DNA from: Sipunculus nudus
Lineage: Eukaryota; Annelida; Sipuncula; Golfingiida; Sipunculidae
Length of the DNA stretch: 64,000 nucleotides
Reading direction: 5' to 3'
NCBI GenBank assembly: GCA_026874595.1
Contig: CM049313.1
Span: 64,918,159-64,982,158 of the forward strand
Shown in pieces: positions 12,564 to 27,300 of the stretch (the stretch's first letter is position 1; each line of letters starts with the position of its first letter). The position numbers were made by a program, and so were the translations under genes. A model generated the notes under the pieces. The model was not told where the DNA came from, searched no databases, and saw only the letters and a program-made list of their open reading frames with translations.

Positions 12564-12780
12564 GACAAGGGCGGATCCAGGATTTAGGAAAAGGGGGGCC
12601 AACCCAGGAGGACTAATGAAAATCCTAAAAAAAAGTCATCACGTCTGGAAAAGGGGGGGTCCAGGTCGCAAAATTACGTCTAAAACCCCTTAAAAAAGGT
12701 TGCTTCGGGTGAAAAGGGGGGGGGGGGGGGGGTCCGGACCCCGTGGACCCCCCCCCCCCCTCCCGCCGGATCCGCTTCTG
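12564..12780. mobile_element. Short hAT-type MITE-like element with poly-G/poly-C
   Basis: It starts with caagggcggatccagg and ends with ccggatccgcttctg, an inverted pair resembling the CAGTGGCGGATCC termini typical of hAT MITEs. Internally it carries a 17-G run (12716-12732) and a 13-C run (12748-12760) separated by 15 bases, which could fold back. No target-site duplication was established. Confidence 0.5.
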
Positions 12781-13399
12781 AAAGATTTGTGGGATGAAAC
12801 TCAGGATCTTTGTAGGAAGCTCACAACAGGACAGACTCCTACAGTCTTGATAACCCGGGTATGAAAGACTTGTCACTCAAGGCTATACAGTGATAATCAA
12901 TATAAGTATCATCCCACATTCAAGTCAAGGAGAACAATACGCCTGTCAATAATGTACTGATGTGTGGTAATTCGTTTATGTAATCACTTTATAATCAATA
13001 CAGCAAAACTGTACTGACGGATTTATATTAATCATGTTGGTACTTGCCTATCAGTGCTCATGTGCAATTTATAGTCACATTCAGTAATTCATTATTATAT
13101 TGGCTAGCATATATATATATAAATATATATATTATATTATATATATTAACATATATACCTATATATGAAAAGTTTAAATCAATCCATTTATTGTAAGAAA
13201 CGATTAGATTAGATTTTGGTGTGAATCTGGCTCATGATCCGGATTCATATTCATATAAAGGAATATTGACAAATGTAAAGTAACTTAAACACGAGTGAGG
13301 CTGAATAAGTGAATGCAAACACAGGTTTGGGAGCATCCCGCAATAGGGATATAGCGGAAGCTTGCACTTCTTAAACTAAATTTTTCCGCTTTGGATTGT

Positions 13400-13658
13400 A
13401 TTTTATAGTGTTGAGTCGTAAATTTAGTTGTAAAATATCCTTTGCAAAACTCTGGTTTGTATGAGTTACTGGCAGCTGTCATTGTTGAATATTTTATTGG
13501 ATTATTTTGACGGCCCCACATGTTATAAATAAATGGGTAAAAATAGGAACAACCTGTGAGCGTTGAGATCGATTGGCGTTTTCATAATTTGGTTTAGGGG
13601 TTATCTTAGAGGGGTTATCTTGAGTCAATAGACGCAAGATATCGGAATAGGCCCCTTA
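13400..13658 (+). mobile_element. MITE-like repeat, diverged copy
   Basis: It shares with 12027-12492 the order tttgcaaaactctgg, attattttgacggcccc, ggggttatct, then gatatcggaataggcccctt at its end. The left end is not clear. It lies directly upstream of the SORD copy B first exon. Confidence 0.5.
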
Positions 13659-13807
13659 CGGAGACGCGCGCTAAATTGTTATGATTTTATCCAGCTGCAC
13701 ATGGTTGACCCGAATACAAAGTCTGTTTCTTTTTTGTACATCTAAGCCAAATATGGTGTTCGGTTTAACTGAGCTACCCATGATGCACTGGAGTCGCCTA
13801 TAGGCTG

Positions 13808-13850
13808 TATATTTATACGTCTGCAGCTTGTATTCCCCTTTTCTCATCAC
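13808..13850 (+). promoter_or_regulatory. Candidate TATA box of SORD copy B
   Basis: TATATTTATA at 13808-13817 lies about 60 bases before the start codon at 13877, leaving room for a transcription start near 13838-13845 and a short leader. In DNA this AT-rich a TATA match alone is weak evidence. Confidence 0.25.
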
Positions 13851-13876
13851 GAAGTGGACGGTGACATTCAGACAAG

Positions 13877-13930
13877 ATGACAGACACAAACCTGTCATGT
13901 GTGCTGCATGGAAAGATGGACATGAGGCTG
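13877..13930 (+). CDS. SORD: SORD copy B exon 1 (start)
   Basis: It encodes [18 protein letters not shown], matching the family N-terminus (NLSxVxHGxxDxRL). The ATG has a purine at -3 (gacaagATGA). It ends in phase 0 at the donor gtgagg. This is the only methionine upstream in the family-conserved frame. Confidence 0.88.
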
Positions 13931-16900
13931 GTGAGGTTTGCTCACACTTTGTAAACGGTGTGCTAGTGTGTTAAATAATAGTTTGTTTTGTGTACAGGTT
14001 ATGCGTCCAAGTATTTTGTGTACAGAGAAGGAACAGTAATCACGTGTTAAATATTGACTTTAAAACTCGAACTTCTTCCATGCAAACTAAATATAACCTT
14101 CACATATTATGTTTTCCTGATTAATATTCAAAACTTTAGTATATTTTTTACCTATTCCTACACTAAAAGCCACTAAATAAGCAATAATTCAGTTATACAG
14201 ATTCGCTCAGTTAAACACATAACTTATTTATTAAGGCCTATCAAGCTTTCTGTCTTTCTTAAAAGGGCCTAATCACTAATCTGACCTTGATTTACTATAG
14301 GTAATCCCTTGCGTGGTCATTCAGACAGGGTCCATTGTAAACTCTTGATAGGAGACTTTTTGGAATACAACTGGATCAAATGTATTCTAATTTTAAACTA
14401 CATGACAATATAAAAAAAGTATTTTTCCCGTTGATCATCTTAAACTGATATTTAAACTTGATTCAATAAAACAAAAGCACCGCAAATTGTGCATAATACG
14501 CCCGTCGCATATCTGGTGACCTCTGACCTCAATCAATATGCGTGAATTTAGCTGGGGATGAAATTCAGGTTTTGATTTTAATTGGTGAATATATATAATT
14601 ATTTTATTCAAAATCGATAATATATTTGGTAAGTTACATGGTGCCACCAAAGTCTGGTGACCTCTTACCACATTAAATATGTGATGGATATCGAATGTAG
14701 GCGAGATATAATATTGTTTGATATTTCTTGTTAAATCAAAATCCATCGTATTCTTCGTAAGTTATCGCGGCGTCACCACAAAGTAGTTTAGTGACCTCTG
14801 ATTTTGACCATATTCGAACTCGGGCGTGATAATCTATTGCTCAATAATTATGGCGAGTTTCGTGTAACCATCAAAGCCCCAGTAGGTTATAGCGGTGACA
14901 CTTAAAGTTAACGGACGGGCGGACAGGCGGACGGACCGTGGGTATACCATAATACATCCAAACACAGACGGCCATATAAAAATGTACATACGATCGAGAA
15001 AAAAATTGAGATATAGTAGTAGAACTTGCCCGCTTAAAAGTGGCTTGTTTTTACTGAGTGCTTAAATAGTGTACTATTTAAAGATTGCAAAGAATATGTA
15101 AAGGGATATATTAAGAAAAAGAATACAAAATAATACAAAAAAGATATGTTAACAAATCATATAAAAATGAACGAAATTTTCAAAAATAACTATACTATTA
15201 GCACGAACAATTTATCAGGTTAAAATTAATATATAAAGGTCTAATATTAAGTCTATTTGGTTGATTTTGAAGGGGGGGGGGGCGGGGGTTCCAAGTACTG
15301 CTACCTTAAGACTGGCTTCAAGATCAAGATCGGGGACATACATCACTGTCGTTACATTAAGAAATCATATTCAAGTACCTTTAAGGCCTAGAAATCAATT
15401 TATTTATAAAATATTGTGTAGAAGAATCAAGAGGTATCGTCATATATTTGAAAAAAAAAAATCATATAATATTTAATATTTAAGTGACTCTGAATCAAGA
15501 ACAATCTACACCAAATCAAGAAATCTGTACACTATTGAAAGTTGTTATCATTGCTTTTATTTAAACGCTTATATGTGTGAAAACTTATTTATGTAATTCT
15601 TTCTGGCAACTCTGTGATGCAGGCAGGCGTCTGTTTTGTATAAGTACATGAACTGACATCGCGGTGTTCATTCCTTCCGCTTTGGATATGTTGATAAGGA
15701 AAGTGATTATTACTACAGCTTTGAATGGAAAGTCCTTAACAAATCTGACCTGCTGTGACCTTGTGATTGCACAATCGTTGTACCTATATTAAAGAACTAT
15801 ATGAACTGACATCGCGGTGTCCATTCCTTCCGCTTGGGATATGTTGATAAGAAAATTTATTATTACTACAGCTTTGAATGAAAAGTACGTAACAAATCTG
15901 ACCTGCTGTGACCTCGTGATTACACAATCGTTGTACCTATTTAGGAACTTTAAGGTTCAATGAACGTTGTACCCAAGTCGGTTGTGATATAATATATATT
16001 CTGGGTTGCAGCGGGACATACAGGTTTCAGGACACTTTACTCTTCGTTGCTCCATAAGTAAAAGTAAAAGTTTTTATTTCTGAAGTTTCATATCCTCATA
16101 TCATTGCTGTATTGACACAGTGTTTGCATTTTTCAAGAATGATCTTGAAATCCAAATATATAAAAATACAACTGACATCCCAAAATACCATGCATTGTGT
16201 TTAAAGAATAACATTAATATAATGTTTCACATTTTTTAAAACAAATATTGAACATTGGCTTTAAACGAGTCAAGGCCACAGGTGTTACAGACACCAGTAA
16301 ATAATGATTAATGAATAATTCATTTACTAACAACCATATATGTTAGTATGGTAAAATGTACATTTTTTTTTTGGAATGTAAAACATTGCTCGAAATTAAA
16401 AAAAAATCTTCCAGACTACGCCCATTAACGATCGGCAATGCAGAAAAATTCAATAGATAAGCCTATTTAAAATGGGGTCATGACCTTTACTAGGAGAGTG
16501 ACCTTGACCTTGAATAGTTACATTATTAACAAAAATCATACAAAACCTTAAATATATCAAGAAAAAGTTGTTGGATTGGTCCAAAAATCAAATTTACAAT
16601 AGATTTTGCATAGCTCTGTCTTGTATGGGAGACTTCGGGCGCCACCTATTATTTTTTCCCTAGTTTTTGCGCCTGCTTGAACCTCATCATCGCCACTTAA
16701 CAGTAACCTTGAGCTTTATAAGTAAAAACTTATAGACACATTTTTTCATTTTATGCACATGTATCGATATCGGTTACATTATTAAGTCTATTTAAATAAG
16801 TTCATGACCTTTACCATGAGAGTGAACTTAAACTTGAATATTTTCATTTTTGGTGAAAACAAACAAAACATTGTTTCTCAAGTGGATGGATGTATTTTTC

Positions 16901-19900
16901 TAATAACACATGATAGGTGTCAGATGATAAGTTGTCGAAAAAATTGTGACCAATTTTTATGTGAACTCCATAACATTTGAAGTACTCTTCTTTTTTCTTT
17001 AAATTTGACACAAGAAATATTTCCATCAATATCTCGGATATGTTAGAAGACTGGTGACCTTGATCTTTACCTTCAAGGTAAAATCTGCGAATATTTAGGA
17101 TTTATTTTAACCCCATACCTTTTTAAGAACTACATATGTTTACTTCAAATTTGACACAAACGATTTCTACCAAAAAATTTCAACCTCGGATTTGACTATT
17201 CGAGGTCAAACCTGAAGAGTTATGGGATTCTTGTGAACCCCTAACTTTTAAATAACTGCCTTACTTTTTCTACAAATCTGATATGCGAATTGTCTCCACC
17301 AAGATGCTGGATAAGTTCCAACATTTGTACCTTGAACCTGGTGGCCTAGGCAAGTGTCAGTAAATGCTTCTGATGAAGGGGTTCTATTTTCGAAGGGGGG
17401 TTACCTTAAATGTCTGGGGATAACATGGCATCTACGATGCCAGAAATTTCTAGTTGAAAGTGTGCCTCTCTAAAATACGATCATGGAACTTGGTTACATT
17501 GGCCCGTAGCCTTACGAAGAATATATAGCATTACCTATTCCCCCCATGTCCAGCGAACAGCGACTCTGGGCTATATCATATATATTTAGTTGTTCTCTAA
17601 AGTTTAGATGTACAAACTGCTTCTTGCATCATTTTTTTTTGCATCTTTACATCATTCTCAAGGTGTTTTCTTGGTCTTCTCTAACTCCTTTTATTTCTAG
17701 GGGGGGGGGGGGGGCTCACGGAAACTACATTAAACAATTCCTGTGTCTTTGTTGTTGATGACATTAAAATTTTTATATCGAAGCAAAATTTAAAATTTCA
17801 GTTTTAAGATAAATAGAATAATAGAGAAAAAACAACAACAAACATTTTTTAGATATTACCATGTAGTTTAATGTAAGCCCGCTAGGAGGCGGGTTGATTT
17901 TAGGCCTACTGGGTGCTTAAAATATCGCATTTTTTTTAAAATAAAAAAATAAATAAATGTTATAATATCATATGAAAATGAATAAAACTGTCAAAATATG
18001 TATAAAAATATGCATATGCCTATAAAAATATGTTTGTTCAAGTGGAATATTTTTTTTACCCGACCCTATTTCCTTTGCAATACAGTTTCTATTGTAACGA
18101 GAAGCAGACCATGTCTCCCAAACTTATGCTGTAATATCTTTTTCTGATCATAAAAAAATTTGTATAATTCAATTCTTGCTGCTTCTGTGTATCATTCGAT
18201 GGTTATGTAGGGTTTATAACTCTGGTGTTCCTATGGCCTTTTTCATGCTTTTCTTTGTTGATACTGACTCCTGAAGTGTTGGCTTTTCTTGCGCCTGCCC
18301 ATGATTATACGACTGTAGACGGATATCATCTGCATAATCATAAAGGGGCCAATTCCGATATCTCCCGAACCTTTTATAAATATAAGGCAGAAAAAGCTAG
18401 TCCTACCGGCTGTTTGATTTGTTAACAGCCACGTGTTTATAACGTGGGGCCCGCCAAAGTAATCCTAACACCTTCAACTCTGTTGGAAAGTCAGTTTCCG
18501 AAAGGACGTAGTGACCTCTCATTTTCTGCACATATGCAACCAACCACCTTAGCTTAGGTGTTTTCTTTTGTTTGTCACTAATGGCGCATGTACCGGGGTA
18601 ACAATGACAGCCTAACAAGCTCGTATACATCCGTTACAGATATTATAGTGATATAAAATAACTTTCCTGAACATAAATTATCTTAAGTACCGTAAGATGT
18701 ACCCAGATTATGCAAGGAATCGCAAGTTCTGCAGAATATGTAGGAATATCGCTTACTTTAATCTTGTCCATATCCATGCTTTGTTTCTTATTCCTTTCAT
18801 TTATGGCCATCTTCATAATCCAGGCAAATATCAGTTGAAAAATGAATGCATAAAACTGACAAGCCTGTTCCAGAAAACTCCACTTTTTGTACGAATCCAC
18901 ATGTGATTCAAGAAGAGTTGTATTTTCTTGGAGAAATATATTTCTCGACACTATCAAGAGCTTTTTCAATATCAATGGATTTACTTTCATCCATAAACTC
19001 CATTCTAAGTACTATCAGAAAATTGTTTTTTATTTAAATAAAAAAATGGGGCAAATTTCACTACAATTAGCCTATATTCATTAAGAGTTTGCCTGGACCA
19101 TTGGTATATTTTTTAAGTTCGGTAACGTTATCTAAATAGTGTAACTATGTATATCATCCAATAAACAGTTCTTTATAAAGTTTACTTGTCATTTACACAA
19201 TCACATTTTTACAATCATCATGGAGAAACTATGTATAATTCAGTCAATCCCTGTGGTTTCATTTAGAAAAGTAAGTTTTGGCAAAATCGGCCAACGGTTC
19301 CCATAAAGGAGCTGACTGGTGTCAAATTTCAATACATTCAGTTTAAGGCAAACGATTTTACAATACTCAATGTTTTTATTTTTGTAGGAAGAGAGACCTG
19401 TACCTGAACCAGGTCCTGGAGGCAAGTATTCATTTTAGCTCAGTTGCTAATAGTTCATTTGAGCTATAGCAATCATCCTTTGTCGGTCGTCCGGATGTCC
19501 GTCTGTATGTCCGTCCATTAACAAGGCAAAAATCGTAACCGTTTGATCTAGAAAATTTCAACTTGATGTCAAAAAAGGTCCTCGGTAACTCTCCTGGCAT
19601 AATAAAAAAAGAAGGTCATTGGGACCTATATTTGGCGAGTTACGCGCGTTTTTGTGTATTGTATCACTTCTGAAAAAAATACAATCCTTATGCTAAAACA
19701 TTGTGCTTCATCTGCACATATAAGATTCTACCATGCAAAAAATTAGAAAATCGGCTTTGCGTATTCTTCAGAACTATTACTGATTTTAACAATTTCAGCT
19801 GTTGAGGTATGAAATTCATACTTTAGTTAAGATATCTCAGTAATGATTGCATGAATCTTTTTTGATATTCGGTAAGCTTATTGATCATAGACAGCCATTT

Positions 19901-20858
19901 CAGCTGTGGAAGTCGGGTTTTGTCATCTTAATTTTCTTTATTTTTAAGCGATTTTGTTATTTATTTTTTAAATTAAAAATTACGGCTGGCCAGTTGTCAA
20001 CAAGGCTCAAATTGTAACCTATAAATATTTTACTTAACCTAAAATTAGGCCACTGTGACCTGTATATTGTAAGGTTGCAATTGTTTTTGTGTTTACAGCG
20101 CTTTGAAATTTTAACATTACCAACTTTTTAAGTCAGCTGAGCGTCATGACATATGGGTCACTTGTTTCTTTTTAATCTGCAATATAACAAGGAGTATAAA
20201 CAGTCGGTATAAACTTTAAATTGTATGATCGTATCTTTCGTTGAATATCAAAGATTCACTCTATATTGTGGTTTCCTTTGGAATATACGTAATACTATTT
20301 AAAAACATCATTATCAGCAAACCTCAACGTATTTGGAGAGGAATTCAAATTCACCTTTATCGAAAATTGAAAAATTAAAAAAGGTTAGTATGTTTAATTA
20401 ATTGAAAAATACAGTCAGACCTTTTCTTATACAGAAGTACAGATAGCCGTTCAGTCTGTTGGAATATGTGGTTCTGACGTGCATTTCTGGACCAAGGGAA
20501 ACATTGGAGATTTTGTTGTTAAGGCGCCAATGGTCCTTGGCCATGAGTCAAGTGGAACTGTGACTAAGCTGGGTCAAGGTGTCACACACCTCAGAGTGGG
20601 TCAGTATATAATCATGTGATCTTTTTTTACGTTAATACATTTACATGTTAATGAGGTTAAATTTAGTACAGTCTTATTACATAGAACCGTTCAACAATTT
20701 TTGTCAAAATTAGGTCTGGGTATCGCCTATAAATTTCATATTGCAGTATATTGCATTTATGGTTGCGTATTGCGATACGTATTTTCATTGTATTCAGTTG
20801 ATAGGAAAAGTGTGTTTTCTGTATTATGCATACATAAATAATTCATTATTATTATTAC

Positions 20859-20897
<39 letters not shown>

Positions 20898-23800
20898 CTT
20901 TATCTTGTTAAATATGATGACACAATAAAAGTTTATGCAGTTTGGTTTATTTCACAAACGAGATACTATAATATTTCTTACTTATTGTGTTTAGTATAAA
21001 AGCCTTACATGTGAAAATAACTTGGCGGTTAGAGAACTGGCCCGTGGTTTAGCATATAGAGGGGTAGATGGTGTGCACAATCAAAGGCGTGTACCACATC
21101 GCAAGGCTGTCGTTCTTAAACAATATAACACTGTGAAATTTACTCATGATCTTCCTGCAGTCATCATGTGTAAATGAAAATTAATGACTGATTAATTATT
21201 ATGGCCATGTTCAGCAATTTTTATCTTTTTTTTGTGTTATGGATATATTTCCCCCATGAAAAAATACGTCATCGTGCAGACATGCAAATTTCCTCGGACA
21301 GACCTTTGATCTATGGTATATCAGGCCTACTTATACAATGCTTATTGACCATCTAAAGACACAGTAGAGCTTTCAATTTAAACCTGTAATTATTCCCATC
21401 CGATTTATATGTCTTTATTTGTAACAGAATTATTATTTTACTGCAAAAGATCAGTTTCAGGCAAGTTAAAAAATCGAAAAATATCGATATTTGAAAGGTG
21501 TATATGAAACACCGTGTCGCGATGTTCCTAGTGGAGGGTTGAACGCCTGTCTTTTTTTTTTCTTCTCTATTTTTCTTCTATACAGGATTTGTCTCAGAGC
21601 ATCATTTTTCCCAACATTGCACATTTCATCATCAAATTGAACGCCTGTCGCAGAAATCGCTACATGCGCGATTTTCGCCGCGCAGTGTCAAACGCGCGCG
21701 TTCACCCGCAGGTGGAAATGAAAAGGCTACATTGATACAGAGAACAAGAACGATTCTGACCGCCAACGGAAAGCCATTACTGCGCAGTAAAGTCGCGTTC
21801 ATGAAAAGTAAAGGTTTTGCCTGCGCATTCCCTCCGTGCTTTCCCGCGCGGCGAACTCCCCGGGCTCATGGAAAGGCAGCTTGAAGGGGCGTACTCGCTT
21901 CAACGAATTGGGACCCCGATGCGCTGCGCTACGAATCGACTCTTTTTTGACACTGCTACGAATTGTCAAATTTCGCAGGTCATATGTACCTCTTAGAAAT
22001 GCTTCGTAGCCCGTGGTAGATATTTCGTGTTAGATCGTAAGTTTTAGGTTAATAAATCGGAGAACATCGGGGCAAATCGTGACGCTGCGTGGGCACTTAA
22101 CCATTAGGTATCACCGCGTAAATGTTACGAAGTAACCACGATCCCTTAAGAAGTGGCTGAGACACAACTAATAAATACCTAAACAATTATCTCGAAATAG
22201 CTAAGAATCATTAAAACGTACTACGATTTAACCCAAATTACTTATGCTACATCAAGAATTACTGACAATACAGTTATGACGTATTACTAAGGGGCTATGT
22301 TAAGGCTACAAAACTTCTTAACCTTTTATGACGTTGTCTTCGGGTATAAACAAGTGTTAATCGTCCATGCATTGTCAAAGGGTCACATACTTCTCAGAAT
22401 GGGACTAACTAGAGTACGACTCAGCTGTTTATGGTTTGTGGGCATTGGAATAAGGCCCAAAATGCACCGGGGTTTCTACATACACAGATGGCTTAGGTAT
22501 AAATGCAGTGAAGAGGTTAATTTAGTCCGTTCAAATACGTTGGCATTGGAATTGTTTGACGGCAAATTGTATAAACATTGGTGGTAAGGAGCTCACGGAA
22601 TAAATAAAATTTTGTTAACATGCGCATGAGAAATATATACAGGTGTTTCCTTAAAATGTATTTTTTTTTTTAATTTCGATTTTGAAGACAAGTAGTCCCA
22701 CAATGTCAAACTGGAAGAGGTTTATAGTGAGAAGAAACGACCTCATTCATAGAAGACTGTAGAGATAGTGAAATGCAGGATATGTTGTTATAGGGTGAGG
22801 TAGAAGCATGAGGCAATGCTGCCTGTCGAAGTGGAAGAGGGGGAACATGTATATAAAACATCATACATTTACACCCTGATGTTAGAGCTACCTCTCCCAA
22901 TTTTCTGTAGCTACCATGCCACAGCAGCTCTTGTATAAGCTCGTCCATATTTTGCCAGGGAATTAAATGAAGAGAAGAGTACCAGAGTCGGACTCTCTTC
23001 GAGTGATGCAGACCTCTTTCACTCCTCATTTAAATACGTTTGTCCCAACTTAACATTGCCTATGGCAATATAAAGCTCAACAGCCTCCTAGTGAATCGCA
23101 GCAATGCATTCTGTTGTGTGGCTTGTCTTATATCATATCGTACCCAATGCCTCTATATATATCGTTCATGGCAGAAGCTCGGTAGTTCCTTGTAATTCGT
23201 TGTAACTCTTACGGCACAAACTGCGTTTTATAGTACACATAACATTTAGTAATATCTTCGTATATTCTACCTGTATATTTTGAATAGATACGAAAATTGA
23301 ATAAATTTGTTCCATATTGTTTGGCTGGGGTAAGACTCCGTAGAACCGTTTATTTATTTTTCCTTGTGTTGTCAAAGTTTAATCTGATGCTTTGATGATA
23401 CAGGAGACCGTGTGACAGTAGAACCCGGGGTGCCGTGTCTTGCGTGCGACTTCTGTAAGACCGGTCGATACAACTTGTGTCCTGATGTCGAGTTTTTAGG
23501 AACACCACCGGTCCATGGGGATCTGTGCCGCTTCCATGTTCATGCTGCGGATTTCTGCTTCAAGTAATATAATAATAAGCGCTGCTTTGTAAAGCAAGAT
23601 TTTCTGGGTTCGACCACCAGAGTGCGCCCAGGGCAAAGAAGTGTAATCAGACCAAAGTGTTCGCGGTTATGCGTTGTGCATCCAGCTCCAAATTTTAAAC
23701 AAGCGACACACGTTCTCGTTTGTCTGATTAAATTGGGTCTGATTCTTGGTCCTGTGTCAGAACCGATGTGTGGTATAATGGTATATATGAAATTTATATA

Positions 23801-24328
23801 GTTATCCATACCTAAGATGATCTCTAAATATTTTTGCCCAGTTGTAGTATTTTAAGATGAAAAGATCGAGATATTTAAATTGAGAAAGCTCTAGTTCGAA
23901 AATATTGTATGGTTGATTTAATCATACAGTGGTCTACTTATTTTAGTTTGTCGAAAAATATACTTTATTATGACAATTTCTCTCAATTTTCAGATTACCG
24001 GACCACGTGACCCATGAGGAGGGGGCCTTGTTAGAGCCGTTGTCAGTTGCTGTCCATGCGTGCCGCCGTGCGGGAGTGACTGTTGGTCAGAAAGTGTTCA
24101 TATGTGGAGCCGGCCCAGTCGGTCTGGTTTTTATGCTGACAGCTAAGGCCATGGGGGCTGCTGAAGTGGTTTTAACTGGTAGGTTGTATTTTTTTCATTC
24201 TTTGGATAGAATTCCCTTGTACTTTATCTACCTTAACAAAGTAAAGACTTACAACAAGTATGATGAGTTTATGTAAATCTTAACAATCCTAAAATTTCAT
24301 GTAGTGCATATTCGATAGAGAGATATCC

Positions 24329-24385
<57 letters not shown>

Positions 24386-27300
24386 AGCTTACCTATTCAT
24401 CTACGTAAATGTATTGCAATACTCACCTTTACCATCAAAATTCAATTTCAAATCACTGACGGGATCACAGTCGGAAAGCAGAAGCAACACACAATCTAAG
24501 ACAATCGGGTTCTCCGCACCTTGGCAAAGAAAAACGAGTATGCCGGGAGTGCTTGTAAACTTTATGCGTAACTCTGACATGCAGAATATTTGGAGATTTT
24601 TAGTGGAGTAATACGGAAATAATCGAACTGCTTTTCGGTATTAAGCGGGTGTATTAATATTGTCGTTAAAAATATATCCCCCTGTTGGAGGAGACATTTC
24701 GGAGACATCTCTGCGTTCAACAGGCCGATCTTAACCCTCGTCTACGGTCTCCACAAGATTTCTTTCTAAGAGTACGAAGGCGACATCTGGTGGACACTGT
24801 GGCAATTATAATATTTAAAAAAAAAAAAAAAACAACAAAAAAAAACAGCAACAACAAAAAAACTGATTCAATGGTACCGGCAGTGACATTCAGAAGTAAA
24901 GGTGTGTTTTAAAGTTCCTGCAGAACATATTTATTTTCGTATTTTTATCCCAGCTGACCATAGGACTATTGAGCTATAGCGATCACCCTTTGTCCGTCGT
25001 CTGTCCTCCGTCCGGCTGTCCCGTCTTTCCATTAACAAGGCACAATTCGTAACCATTTGACCTAGAAACCTCTAACTTGACATCAAAGAATGTCCTTGGG
25101 CAAATCTCCTAATATACCAAAAAAAAGGTCACTGTGAAATATATTGTGCGAGTTTCGCATGTTTTTGTGTGTTTTAGCACTTAAGAAAAAAATCAGTCTT
25201 GAGCTGCAAAACTAAGATTTTACACTCAATCCAAAAACTAAAACTTCGGGCATCAACTGTACATATAACATTGTTATCATGCGAAAATGGAAGAAAATCG
25301 ACCGCAAGTTTTTCAGAACGTTTGCGGACACAATTGAAAAATGTCTAGTATTTTCTAGTTGATGTAAGGTGATTGATACTTTAGATAAAATAACATACAT
25401 CAATAATGATTGCATGAATCTTTCTGAAAACCTGCAAGCTTATTGATCATAGATATCCCTTAAGCTGTGGCAGACTAGTGGCGCCATCTACCTTTTCTTT
25501 ATTTTTACGCCTTTTTGTATAATCAGAAATTACGGCTGGTCAGATGTTAGCAAGGCACAAATCGTAACTGCTCGACTTAGATACTTTTTACTTAAACTAT
25601 AGATAGGTCCTTGAGCAATCTCCTTGCATACCAAACAGTAGGTCACTGTGGCCTATTTTTGTGAGTTATGGCTGTTTCTATGAAAGATGCGGAAGGTCTC
25701 ACACACAGGGTGATCATTTAATTCAAAGTGTCCTCTTTGGACTGGTCAGGTTTGCTAAAGTGTTATTACATTTCCGGTTAATTTTGTTTTACATTAACAG
25801 TTAGGGAACTTTGTTATATTATCGGGTAATTTCGTATAACGTAATCGGTGAACATGTTGTTATCTTATCGGTTGATTTTGTTTTACATTATTGGTTAATG
25901 TTACATTATCAATAGTTTTTTATTACGTTATCGGTTGGTAATCAGCTATCATTTGATTTGTAATAACGTTGGTGTTACATTATCAGTTAATTTATTATTA
26001 CATTATTGGTTTATGTTACATTAAAAGGTGACTATTATATTATCAGTTGTAACAGATGTGATCGTCTCATTTATACGATACTAGCTTCTCCTTCCCGTTC
26101 ACTATTTTCAATTTGAAGACCAGTTTTAAGTATAATCCAAAATACAACAGATGGTGCTTAAATATAACGAGTCTAGATGAGAAGCAGTAGACGAGACAGA
26201 AACTATTTCAAACATATTTATACTTACAACATATTTGTTTAACAGAATCAAACTGTCTGTTGATATTCTTTGAAGAATTGAATAATTTTGAATATCTGAC
26301 TTTTTGAGTCTCAGAAAATGTCAAGATACAGCCTTAGACCCTGATGCAAGGTAACAACTGCTTTCAGCCTTGATACACAATATGTAGCGACAGGTGGCGC
26401 TGAGATAGCTATTCCGAAATATATTTTGAGAAATCACTGGAATTATGGAGAAATAAGAAAAATGATGGACACACTTTGTGTAATTCCCAACCGTAACACG
26501 CAGATCTTTATAAAATTACCCATCCATATATATATTAGAAGGATGGTGTGGTGTTATATCCAACATTTCCGATGAGACTCAATGCAATCATTTCATCATG
26601 ACAAACGGCGGTTAAAAAGCTTATCTTTTTTATCAAGTTCACCTTTTAACAAGAGGGCTTGTAGTACAGAAGATATGTCGATAATTGTTTTCCTTTTTAG
26701 AGAAAGGCCGAGCGTTGCGAGGCTGGCGGCAACGTTGGCCCAGAATTAATTATAGGGTCACCACTGGGCTTAAACAAGTGACCGCATGGCGTCATAATTA
26801 AAAATTTATGAGAATATGTATATGCTTGAACATTTTTTTGTAAAGATGAAAATTTCAGATTTCAGAAAATTAGGAAGAAACGATTTTCCGGAAACCGGCG
26901 TTCGGAAAAACGGCATTCTACTTACTGTTTTACCTGCAGACATATCAGAGCACCGGTTAAATGTGGCCAAGCGGATGGGAGGGGATCACACCATTCTTGT
27001 GACGGACAAGAGCGCCAAGGAGACTGCTAACAAAGTGTCTGAGGCGCTGCGTGGCCAGCCTGACGTCACCATCGAGTGTAGCGGCGCCGAGAGCAGCATT
27101 CAAACAGGCATTTATGTAAGTTCCCCTTACGTCATCACTGCCTTCCGGAGAGATACTGTAGCTGACTTCATATTGGCGGGGTTTAATTTCGCGGTTTTCA
27201 TTTTACCAGTTTTTCGCGTATGTTCTATTTTCGCGGTCTCATATTATACACATTATGTGAATTAATTGTATCAAATATTATGTGCATAAAATCTGATTAA

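Larger units (their letters stand above)
13931..19387. other. SORD copy B intron 1 (5.5 kb) with degenerate repeats
   Basis: No exon was recognised. It holds three diverged units of about 130 bp at about 14500-14850 (each with ggtgacctct and a cat-aatatgtg segment), closed by a GGACGG-rich stretch near 14915. A roughly 150-bp tandem duplication is at 15648-15950. Stretches with gaccttgaccttgaa-type motifs lie at 16480-17350. A 15-G run is at 17700-17714 and a MITE-like inverted copy is near 18338-18480. Confidence 0.6.

Noticed and set aside
22297-23029. Two open frames of 96 and 107 codons in SORD intron 3
   Set aside because: No recognisable domain, no splice context and ordinary composition for the region.
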